Shown here piece after piece: positions 35,261 through 43,545 of a stretch of DNA of 64,000 bases (position 1 is its first letter; each line of letters begins with the position of its first letter). The stretch comes from Fagopyrum homotropicum (Eukaryota > Streptophyta > Magnoliopsida > Caryophyllales > Polygonaceae), in contig BSWB01000001.1 of the NCBI GenBank assembly GCA_033239125.1, positions 30,113,501-30,177,500 on the forward strand, read 5' to 3'. Made by a program: the position numbers and the translations under genes. The notes below the pieces were generated by a model, which was given only the letters and a program-made list of their open reading frames with translations, searched no databases and was not told the DNA's origin.

Positions 35261-36658
35261 ATGCGCAGGTTTAGGAACACCGAAGATCTCTTACCTCTTG
35301 ATCAAGAGCTAGAGAAAACCTTGAGACAAAGACGCAAGGAAAATAGGATGGCTGAAGAAAACGAACGCGATCTTCAAACGGAGTTGGCGGAGAGGGAAGC
35401 TCAACTCCGATGGAATGAGACTCTCCGCCAGGATGAGATGGATCGTCATCAATCTCAAGTTAACAGTCTACAAGACATGATCATCCAAATGAAGATAAAG
35501 ATGAGCGACCTTGAAGATAAGGTGGGCAAGAAGTCCTCGAGAAGGAGATCAAGGTCTAAAAGAAGAAACCACTCATCCGCCGATGATAGTGATTCTTCCA
35601 TGCCACCGTTAGAAGAGATTGATCCCACGATCAATATAAATCCTTTCAATTCACAAGGAGCTGCTAATCGTCGCATTCCACCTAGGAATGCGAGGGTCGA
35701 ACGTGTGGATAATGAGCCGAGAACTCTTGGCCAGCGAATGGATCCAACACAACAACCACGCCGCTTGGGTGTGAATTTTGATGCTGAAGATGTACAAGGG
35801 TTTAGCTTCAACCCTCAAGTTATTACTCTTGTTCGCCAAAGCCAATTTGGCGGTACAAGTGCTGAATCTCCACACCAACACTTGCAAAATTTTGAGTGTA
35901 TGATGGAGACGATGAGACCGAAGAGCGCTACTACCAACAGCTACAAGCTTAAACCTTTCTTTTTCTCCTTGAAGGGGAAAGCGTTGTCTTGGTACCAAGC
36001 TCTTCCTAATGGGAAACTAGACACGTGGGAAGACCTCTCCGCGGAGTTTCTCACCAAATTCTTTCCGCCATCCAAAACGGAGGAACTTAGAGGTAAGAGT
36101 AATGCTTTTTCTATGAGACCTAACGAAAGTTTGTTCCAATCTTGGGAAAGGTTTCAGGATTTGCTCTTGGATTGCCCTCATCATGGCATATCCAAGCTTG
36201 GCTTGCTGGAAATTTACTACAAGGGGCTGGATGCGGGAACGCAATTCAACCTCCAATCCCTCTCATGTGGAACGTTCATGGATATGAGAGAAGATGACGC
36301 TTGGGACTTCATTGAGAAGCAAGCAAGAGTCATAGAGAAGTATTCCCACCGGAAAGTGGAGGGAAATCGTGTGGAGCAAGGAGCAAAGCTCACACATGAA
36401 GCTCAAAATCAGATTTTCTCCCTCAACAATGAGATCAAAGAGTTGAAGGAGACTATCAAGACCAACTTCCCAAAGCAACAAGAGAAGGATGTTGGCTATT
36501 TGGGCAGTAACAACGGCGGTGACAACACCAACCGCAACAACAATAACCGGAACAATAACCGGAATAGCAATTGGAATGGAAACAACAACAACCGGAACAA
36601 CAACAATTGGAACAACAATCGGGGTTCAAACAACAACAATTGGCGCTACAATCAATAA
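35261..36658 (+). CDS. gag: Element C Gag (465 codons, ends at a stop in frame with pol)
   Basis: This is the capsid/nucleocapsid precursor of an Athila-clade element, expected to form cytoplasmic particles. It starts MRRFRNTEDLLPLDQELEKT at the first ATG after the primer site, and the same start is present in B and N1. Residues about 20-90 are charged and heptad-like (coiled coil likely), with a basic stretch KKSSRRRSRSKRRNH. The Gag core spans about residues 160-370 (SQFGGTSAESPHQHLQNFE, KALSWYQALPNG, TKFFPPSKTEELRG). The tail is Asn/Arg/Trp-rich low-complexity sequence with no CCHC knuckle. TAA at 36656-36658 lies where B has CAA; pol continues in the same frame, so this is a nonsense mutation or, less likely, a readthrough stop. 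Confidence 0.92.
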   Translation: MRRFRNTEDLLPLDQELEKTLRQRRKENRMAEENERDLQTELAEREAQLRWNETLRQDEMDRHQSQVNSLQDMIIQMKIKMSDLEDKVGKKSSRRRSRSKRRNHSSADDSDSSMPPLEEIDPTININPFNSQGAANRRIPPRNARVERVDNEPRTLGQRMDPTQQPRRLGVNFDAEDVQGFSFNPQVITLVRQSQFGGTSAESPHQHLQNFECMMETMRPKSATTNSYKLKPFFFSLKGKALSWYQALPNGKLDTWEDLSAEFLTKFFPPSKTEELRGKSNAFSMRPNESLFQSWERFQDLLLDCPHHGISKLGLLEIYYKGLDAGTQFNLQSLSCGTFMDMREDDAWDFIEKQARVIEKYSHRKVEGNRVEQGAKLTHEAQNQIFSLNNEIKELKETIKTNFPKQQEKDVGYLGSNNGGDNTNRNNNNRNNNRNSNWNGNNNNRNNNNWNNNRGSNNNNWRYNQ

Positions 36659-39600
36659 AATTCCGGTAACTCCTATCCTTCCAATTCCAATCCGCTAACT
36701 CCACCCTCCTCTTCCTCTACTCCTTTGAAAAGCCAGGGGCAATCATCTAATGGAGAAAACAATACGGGAAAGGAGAAGCCGGATCCCATGTTGGAAACGA
36801 TCTTGGGAAAGCTTCAAGGGATGGAGAACCGCCTCATTAAGGTTGATGATCGAGTTTCTAAGATTGACAAAGCTCAAAAGGTTTTAGAAAACCAAATGTT
36901 CGATCATGCGGAGGAAGTTCCTAGAAATCAAGGGAAACTTCCAGGAAAGACGGAGGACAACCCTAAGGGAAGGGTAATGGCGATTATAACTAGGAGCGGA
37001 GTGACTACCACCGATCCGCAGCCTACGTTCGTTGAAGTCCCCGTAGAGCAGGACAAAGAAAAGGGGAAGGAGAAGGAAGACATCTATGTTCCTCCTCCAG
37101 CTTTCAAACCTCCCCTACCATTCCCTCAATCTAGAGCGCGAGCGCGCCTAGACAAGCAATTCGGTAAGTTCATAGAACTCATGAGCAAACTGCATATTAA
37201 TATACCTTTCATTGATGTTATTGTAGGTATGCCGGCTTATGGCAAGTTCTTGAAAGAGCTCCTCTCTAACAAGAGGAAGTTAGAAGATTTTGGTGAAGTC
37301 AAGATGAGTTCAGATTCTTCGGATCTCATCAAGACTATGAAGGAGAAAATGCCCCCAAAGCTGAAAGATCCGGGGTCATTTTGCATTCCCATTGGAGTGG
37401 GAGAGGTCACATATGACGCTTTATGTGACTTGGGAGCAAGTGTGAGCATCATACCACTTGCATTGTGCAGGAAGATCGGTTTAGGCGACCCTAAACCGGT
37501 GAAGATGACGTTATACATGGCGGATCGATCCATTACTCGTCCCGTCGGTATTGTAGAAGACGTCCCGGTCAAGCTAGGCAAGTTCTTTGTTCCCATTGAT
37601 TTTGTCGTGCTTGATATTCCTGCAGATAGTCCGGTCCCGATCATACTCGGAAGACCGTTTCTTGCAACTTCCGGATGCATGGTCGATTGCAAGAATGGAA
37701 GACTCGCTTTTGACATTGGGGAAGAGAAAGTAGAGTTCGTTCTTTCCACTCTAGTGAAGGAGCCAATCTTTGATGAGGATATTTACGATATCCAAGACGA
37801 AGAAGGTTTGTCTAGGGAGGAGGTGAGTGCGATTCTCTTTAACGATCCTTTACAAAAGGTTATTACTATGAGTCTAACCAATGTAGGAGGAGAAGAAGAG
37901 TGCAAAGAGGAAATTGAAGCCTTGGAAGCACAAGAAGAGATGCATGAAGTGGAGTTTGAGAAACTCCACGATGAGGCTGAGAATATTAGAATCCACGGTC
38001 ACACCCTGTATCCCACGACCGTGGATTCCACGACCAAAATCGACCACCATTCCAGAGCATTCCACGGCCGTGGAATAGAAGAGGAGACCGTAATTTTGGC
38101 CGTAGAAGACGGTGATCGGCATACTTCTTCAACTTCTTCCAATTCTTCTCCAACCCACTCAACATCCTTAGAAACTTCTAAGGAAACATCGGAAGCTCCT
38201 CAAGGATCATTGGAAGCTCCGAAAGCAATGGAACTCAAACCACTTCCTACTCATCTAAGGTACGCTTTTCTTGGATCTAATTCCACCTTCCCGGTTATCG
38301 TTAGTTCCGAATTAAGCATAGATGAACATGAGCAGCTCATGATTGTCCTTAGGAAACATAGAAAAGCCATAGGCTATACTATTGAGGACCTGGTAGGAAT
38401 TAAACCCTCCCTATGCATGCATAAGATACTAATGGAGGAAGACTTTAGAACTTCGAGACAACCTCAAAGGCGGTTGAATCCGACCATGAAGGAGGTTGTC
38501 AAGAAGGAAATTCTTAAACTTCTTGATGCAGGTATCATCTATCCTATCTCCGATAGCAAGTGGGTGAGCCCGGTTCAAGTAGTCCCGAAGAAGGGAGGAA
38601 TGACGGTCATCACCAATAAGAACAACGAACTCATTCCTACCCGAACCGTAACCGGATGGCGAATGTGTATAGACTACCGCAAGCTCAACAACGCAACGCG
38701 GAAGGATCACTTTCCATTGCCATTCATCGATCAGATGCTTGAAAGGTTAGCACAACATTCATACTTTTGCTACCTTGACGGTTATAGTGGCTTCTTTCAG
38801 ATTCCGATACATCCGGATGATCAAGAGAAGACCACATTCACGTGCCCTTGGGGTACGTTTGCCTATAGGAGAATGCCGTTCGGGCTTTGCAACGCCCCAG
38901 CCACCTTTCAACGGTGCATGATGGCCATCTTCTCCGAATATGTAGAGGAAATCATGGAAGTCTTCATGGATGACTTCTCCGTTTACGGTTCCTCTTTTAA
39001 CGATTGTCTTTCTAACCTTTCTCTTGTTTTGCAAAGATGTGAAGACACTAACCTAGTTCTTAATTGGGAGAAATGTCAATTCATGGTTAAGGAAGGAATC
39101 GTGTTAGGTCACTTAGTCTCTAGTAGAGGGATAGAGGTAGACAAGGCTAAGATAGAGACCATAGAGAAACTTCCTCCCCCAATTTCGGTGAAAGGGATAA
39201 GAAGTTTCCTAGGACATGCTGGATTCTATAGACGTTTTATTCAAGACTTTTCTAAGATATCAAAACCTCTCACTAATCTATTGATGAAGGATGCGGTTTT
39301 TGAGTTTTCGCAGGAATGTTTAGATGCGTTTAACACCATTCGGCAAGCTCTAATTTCAGCACCTATTATCCAACCTCCAGATTGGACTCTTCCCTTCGAG
39401 ATTATGTGTGATGCTAGTGACGTAGCCATTGGAGCTGTTCTTGGGCAACGAAAGGAAGGACGAACCCACGCCATCTACTACGCTAGCAAGACGCTAGACG
39501 AAGCTCAGCTCAACTACGCCACCACAGAGAAGGAATTTTTAGCCATTGTCTACGCTATTGACAAGTTTCGCTCTTATCTTGTAGGTGCAAAGGTGATTGT

Positions 39601-41134
39601 CTACACGGATCATGCTGCGATCCGGTACCTCCTTGCGAAGAAAGATGCGAAGCCAAGGCTGATTAGATGGATTCTTCTCCTACAAGAATTCGATCTTGAG
39701 ATCCGCGACAAGAAAGGCTCGGAAAATTCTGTTGCGGATCATTTGAGTCGTCTAACACATCTAGAGGACGACCATTTGCCCATTGATGACTCCTTTCCGG
39801 ACGAACACCTACATATCATAGAGGAGTGCATCAAGGTAATCTCCAAGGGTAACGAACCATGGTTTGCTGATTTCGTTAACTATTTGGTTTGCCAGGAGAT
39901 ACCACCCGGATTGTCATACGCACAAAGGAAGAAGTTCTTCAAAGACGTCCGGGAATACCATTGGAACGAGCCTCTCCTCTTTAAGAGAGGTCCGGATGGC
40001 ATCATCCGGCGATGTGTGCCGGAAGATGAGATGCAAAGTGTCATCCGCCATTGTCATTCACTACCCTGTGGAGGACACGCTAGTTCTAATAAAACTAGCG
40101 CAAAGGTATTGCAATCTGGATTCTATTGGCCTACTTTATTTAAAGATGTGCAATCCTTTGTTTCTTGTTGCGATGCTTGTCAAAGGACAGGCAATATCTC
40201 TAGAAGGAACGAGATGCCCCTCAACAACATCCAAGAGGTGGAGATTTTCGACGTTTGGGGAGTCGATTTCATGGGACCATTCCCTTCTTCTTGTGGAAAC
40301 CAATACATATTATTGGCGGTAGACTACGTTTCTAGATGGGTGGAAGCAATTGCCTCTCCCACAAATGATGCCATGGTGGTGGTTAAGTTCTTCAAGAAGA
40401 CCATCTTTCCGCGATTCGGTACACCAAGGACGATCATTAGTGATGGAGGTTCTCACTTCATAGCCCGTCGCTTTGAAGCTCTTCTAGCCAAGTATGGGGT
40501 TACTCACAAGATCGCTACCCCTTACCATCCACAAACGAGTGGACAAGTTGAGATCTCAAATAGAGAGATCAAGGGAATTCTAGAGAAGACGGTTTCAAGA
40601 ACTAGGAAAGATTGGTCCTTGAAACTAGATGACGCATTATGGGCATACCGGACTGCATACAAGACTCCCATAGGAACCACACCATACAACCTTGTGTATG
40701 GGAAATCTTGTCATTTACCGGTAGAGCTAGAGCACAAAGCGTTTTGGGCTATCAAATGGCTGAATTTCAGCATGAAGGAAGCGGGAGAGAAGCGTCTCCT
40801 AGACATCAACAAGCTGGATGAGCTCCGTTTGAACGCCTACGAAAACGCTAAGATCTACAAGGAAAGAGCAAAGCGTTGGCATGATAAGCATATCATTCCA
40901 AAGGACTTCAAAGAAGGAGATCAAGTCCTTCTCTTCAATTCGAGACTTCGCCTCTTTCCAGGTAAGTTAAAATCTCGTTGGACTGGACCGTTTCTAATTA
41001 AACGTATTTTCCCCCATGGTGCAGTTGAAGTATGGGGTGAAGCTAGTGGAAGCTTTAAGGTGAACGGCCAACGACTCAAGAAGTACTCGCCGGAACTCCA
41101 ATCTGAGGAGTTTGCACCTACCGCACTCGAATAA
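36659..41134 (+). CDS. pol: Element C Pol: protease, RT, RNase H, integrase
   Basis: Open from 36659; the first ATG is 36725 (1469 codons), but the frame is that of gag and normal expression would be as Gag-Pol. Protease: YDALCDLGASVSIIPL with DLGA at about residues 235-238 counted from 36725, and VPIILGRPFLATSG. Linker about residues 420-500 contains the palindrome-coded FHGRG segment. RT: CIDYRKLNNATRKDHFPLPF, FMDDFSVYG (FMDD at 747-750). RNase H: CDASDVAIGAVLG, EKEF, TDHAAIRYLL. Integrase: HCHSLPCGGH...CCDACQ zinc site, then Asp (GVDFMGPFP), Asp (IISDGGSHF) and Glu (VEISNREIKG). It ends PTALE. All catalytic residues expected are visible, so only the upstream stop blocks it. Confidence 0.95.
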   Translation, partial: NSGNSYPSNSNPLTPPSSSSTPLKSQGQSSNGENNTGKEKPDPMLETILGKLQGMENRLIKVDDRVSKIDKAQKVLENQMFDHAEEVPRNQGKLPGKTEDNPKGRVMAIITRSGVTTTDPQPTFVEVPVEQDKEKGKEKEDIYVPPPAFKPPLPFPQSRARARLDKQFGKFIELMSKLHINIPFIDVIVGMPAYGKFLKELLSNKRKLEDFGEVKMSSDSSDLIKTMKEKMPPKLKDPGSFCIPIGVGEVTYDALCDLGASVSIIPLALCRKIGLGDPKPVKMTLYMADRSITRPVGIVEDVPVKLGKFFVPIDFVVLDIPADSPVPIILGRPFLATSGCMVDCKNGRLAFDIGEEKVEFVLSTLVKEPIFDEDIYDIQDEEGLSREEVSAILFNDPLQKVITMSLTNVGGEEECKEEIEALEAQEEMHEVEFEKLHDEAENIRIHGHTLYPTTVDSTTKIDHHSRAFHGRGIEEETVILAVEDGDRHTSSTSSNSSPTHSTSLETSKETSEAPQGSLEAPKAMELKPLPTHLRYAFLGSNSTFPVIVSSELSIDEHEQLMIVLRKHRKAIGYTIEDLVGIKPSLCMHKILMEEDFRTSRQPQRRLNPTMKEVVKKEILKLLDAGIIYPISDSKWVSPVQVVPKKGGMTVITNKNNELIPTRTVTGWRMCIDYRKLNNATRKDHFPLPFIDQMLERLAQHSYFCYLDGYSGFFQIPIHPDDQEKTTFTCPWGTFAYRRMPFGLCNAPATFQRCMMAIFSEYVEEIMEVFMDDFSVYGSSFNDCLSNLSLVLQRCEDTNLVLNWEKCQFMVKEGIVLGHLVSSRGIEVDKAKIETIEKLPPPISVKGIRSFLGHAGFYRRFIQDFSKISKPLTNLLMKDAVFEFSQECLDAFNTIRQALISAPIIQPPDWTLPFEIMCDASDVAIGAVLGQRKEGRTHAIYYASKTLDEAQLNYATTEKEFLAIVYAIDKFRSYLVGAKVIVYTDHAAIRYLLAKKDAKPRLIRWILLLQEFDLEIRDKKGSENSVADHLSRLTHLEDDHLPIDDSFPDEHLHIIEECIKVISKGNEPWFADFVNYLVCQEIPPGLSYAQRKKFFKDVREYHWNEPLLFKRGPDGIIRRCVPEDEMQSVIRHCHSLPCGGHASSNKTSAKVLQSGFYWPTLFKDVQSFVSCCDACQRTGNISRRNEMPLNNIQEVEIFDVWGVDFMGPFPSSCGNQYILLAVDYVSRWVEAIASPTNDAMVVVKFFKKTIFPRFGTPRTIISDGGSHFIARRFEALLAKYGVTHKIATPYHPQTSGQVEISNREIKGILEKTVSRTRKDWSLKLDDALWAYRTAYKTPIGTTPYNLVYGKSCHLPVELEHKAFWAIKWLNFSMKEAGEKRLLDINKLDELRLNAYENAKIYKERAKRWHDKHIIPKDFKEGDQVLLFNSRLRLFPGKLKSRWTGPFLIKRIFPHGAVEVWGEASGSFKVNGQRLKKYSPELQSEEFAPTALE

Positions 41135-41964
41135 GTGCGAGATTGGTCTAGCTACGGACCTTAAACAAAGCGCTTCTTGGGAGGCAACCCAAGGTATTGC
41201 ATTCTCGTTTTTGTTTTCGATTCATAGATTAGTTTAGAATAGACGTTTTCGCTTTATTTTGCCTCGATTTCTTCCGGTATGTTCGTGTTTTTGGTTGTAG
41301 GAACGATGGAAAAGGAGAAAGGAGGGATAATGTCAAAGAAAAGTGACGAAATTTGGACTTTGAAGCTTTACAGAGGGTTCCACGGTCTAAATCACGGTCG
41401 TCATAGCTACAGTGGCCGTAATTCTCAAAAGCCTGTGAAAAATCACCAAAACCACGGGTCCATACATTTCCACGGCCGTGGAATGCCCCGACAGACCGTG
41501 ATTTTTGAAATTTTGCCTGCGAGTATAAAAGCCACACTTCATCACAAAAACACCACAATCCTTCCCCAATTCCACGACCTAGATACCGAAAACACGAACC
41601 CTCTCCAAATTCTTCATTTTCTAATCGTTTTCAACGATTCTTCGTCCTAAACTGCAGCAAATCCAACCACGAACAAGATTCAAGCAACAAATCGAGTGGA
41701 AATCGATCAACAAACGCACATTTTGGATTTTTCAATCCGAAAAAGAGGTTAATTCTTTCTCTTCGATTCTCGCGGATTTGGTTCGTTTTTGCCATAGATT
41801 TTTAGAAAGAACTGACAAGGATTGGAAGGAATTAGATTAGGACTGCTTATTGTGGTGATATTTGGTGAATTTGCTGAGATTCACGAAATTCTGTAACGAA
41901 TCACGGTCTCTAGAGGTTCCACGGCCGTGGTTTCTATAGAACAGACCGTGATTTTTGGAGAAAA
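41135..41964 (+). promoter_or_regulatory. Element C region between pol and the extra ORF: palindromes, TATA box, leader hairpin
   Basis: This is 830 bp without a supported gene. Palindromic half-sites cluster at 41385-41505, with exact ACGGCCGT at 41472-41479. TATAAAAG follows at 41524-41531. A leader of about 440 nt precedes the ORF start. Just before the ATG, 41899-41953 can fold: AATCACGGTCT and AGACCGTGATT are exact 11-bp arms around CCACGGCCGTGG (41919-41930). Possible leader-intron borders (GTTAAT at 41748, an AG near 41880) are speculative. The layout copies that of the LTR promoter. Confidence 0.55.
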
Positions 41965-43545
41965 ATGGATTTCGTAAGGAGAGTTTCGGGAAGGATAAAG
42001 GAGAAGAAAGGGGACCAAAATAAGAAAAGAAAGGGCAACCCCTCCACATCTAGGGCACCACCACCCTCATCTCCCTCACCACCATCCTCACCTTCACCTC
42101 CATCTTCACCACCTCACCCTAGCATCCCAACCATACATGATGACCACCTAGCTGCATTTGAGAGGATAGAGAAGAGGGCAGTGATTGGCCCTAGGTATTT
42201 GTTGTTGGAGGATCTACATCCTCTCAACATAGTTGACGATCTTACATGGCTCTTGGATAGAGCCGGACTGACCGTCTTCACGAACATTCGTGAAGACGCC
42301 TATGAGGAGATCACCCGAGAGGTTGTGACGTCTTTCGAGCACAGCCATGTTGATAGGACTGTCTCCTTCCGTCTCATGAATCGAGACTACCAGTTGAGTA
42401 TAGTTGAGTTTGGGGCCATTTTCGGGTTCCATGAGACCTACAATGGTCGATTCCCTAGCGGTATCTACCCTAAGGATTTCTGGGAGGAGGTAGCCATGAT
42501 CTACGCCGACGAGGACCGTTGGCAACCCGCTGATACCAAGGCTAGATTGATGTACCATCTAGCCTTGAAGATAGCTCACCGTGTTCTTTCGGAGTGTCTC
42601 TTTCCTAGGACGGAGACACCCCAAAAGATCAAGACGGATGAGCTATTCCTGCTATACTGTATGCTCTACGGTCGCCGCGCAGATTGTGCTACTCTTTTGG
42701 CGGCTACAATGAGTAAATTGAAGAACAAGAGGAAGGGGAACATTGGTTATGGAGGGATAGTGACCCACATAGCTAGGACATTCGGAGTGGATTTTTCTGG
42801 TTGCACCCGCATACCCGCCGTACCTCTAGGATTACATGCGTTCATGGTTAGGGGACTCATCTTCCCCACACATAGAGGGCCGCCTTATGCGGGTATGCCT
42901 TGGGAGAGTAGGACAGGCAGAGGGATTGAGTGGCTGCCGGAGTATTCCATTGTGGCGGGACGCCACAATTGGAAGGAGACGTTCGCTGCGATGCATGCGA
43001 ACAGGCTAGGAGCTCCCCTTTACGTTCCACCGCCAGTTGTGGATGAGGAGGAGATGGGAGAGCAGTACGAGAGTGGTGGAGGAGCGGAGCAAGAGTTCGG
43101 CTCGTTTCCGGATCAGCCGGAAGCGGCCCCGGATGTACCTAGGCGCTCTCCACGCCCAGCTAGAGCTTCAGGCTCGTCATCTCGCCGCGCCAGCGTGAGT
43201 GAGAGGCCCACGTGGATGACTACACCTCCCACTTGGTACGATACACCCCCTCCTTGGTCCACGACGCAGCCAGCAGCACCACCACCACCACCACCACCAC
43301 CACCAGCACCAGCACCAGCCGATGCCCCCGCATGGTATGGTCACCCCCCGGGATGGTACGAGCAGATGCCGGATTGGGCTACCGGACTTTCAGAGAGAGT
43401 CGGAGCACTAGAGATCCGGGCGGATGCTAGAGACAGACGCCTAGACGACCTTGACCATATGATGAGGGACGTCTACCGCCAGCAGTTTGGGCGGTTCTAT
43501 GATCCGAGTTTCTCTCCATTCCCACCACCACCGCCGCCGCAGTGA
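41965..43545 (+). CDS. Element C extra 3' ORF (Athila-type ORF after pol), 526 aa, function unknown
   Basis: This is intact and sits where Athila elements carry the ORF often called env-like. It starts MDFVRRVSGRIKEKKGDQNKK (basic). Residues about 30-55 are Ser/Pro repeats. A globular part runs from about 60 to 370 and includes VSFRLMNRDYQLSIVEFGAIFGF, a signature I associate with plant Athila-derived ORFs. Residues 390-475 are rich in Pro, Trp and Tyr with a run of Pro. A last helix (ERVGALEIRADARDRRLDDLD) may be a coiled coil, and the end is poly-Pro. I see no signal peptide, membrane segment or furin-like site, so an envelope role is not supported. B has a broken copy; N1 has lost it. Confidence 0.88.
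   Translation: MDFVRRVSGRIKEKKGDQNKKRKGNPSTSRAPPPSSPSPPSSPSPPSSPPHPSIPTIHDDHLAAFERIEKRAVIGPRYLLLEDLHPLNIVDDLTWLLDRAGLTVFTNIREDAYEEITREVVTSFEHSHVDRTVSFRLMNRDYQLSIVEFGAIFGFHETYNGRFPSGIYPKDFWEEVAMIYADEDRWQPADTKARLMYHLALKIAHRVLSECLFPRTETPQKIKTDELFLLYCMLYGRRADCATLLAATMSKLKNKRKGNIGYGGIVTHIARTFGVDFSGCTRIPAVPLGLHAFMVRGLIFPTHRGPPYAGMPWESRTGRGIEWLPEYSIVAGRHNWKETFAAMHANRLGAPLYVPPPVVDEEEMGEQYESGGGAEQEFGSFPDQPEAAPDVPRRSPRPARASGSSSRRASVSERPTWMTTPPTWYDTPPPWSTTQPAAPPPPPPPPPAPAPADAPAWYGHPPGWYEQMPDWATGLSERVGALEIRADARDRRLDDLDHMMRDVYRQQFGRFYDPSFSPFPPPPPPQ

Noticed and set aside
43261..43320. Repeated CACCACCAC run as a tandem-repeat locus
   Set aside because: It encodes the poly-Pro segment of the extra ORF in element C; ordinary low-complexity coding sequence.
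41965..43545. Extra ORF as a true envelope gene
   Set aside because: No signal peptide, membrane span or cleavage site is visible.
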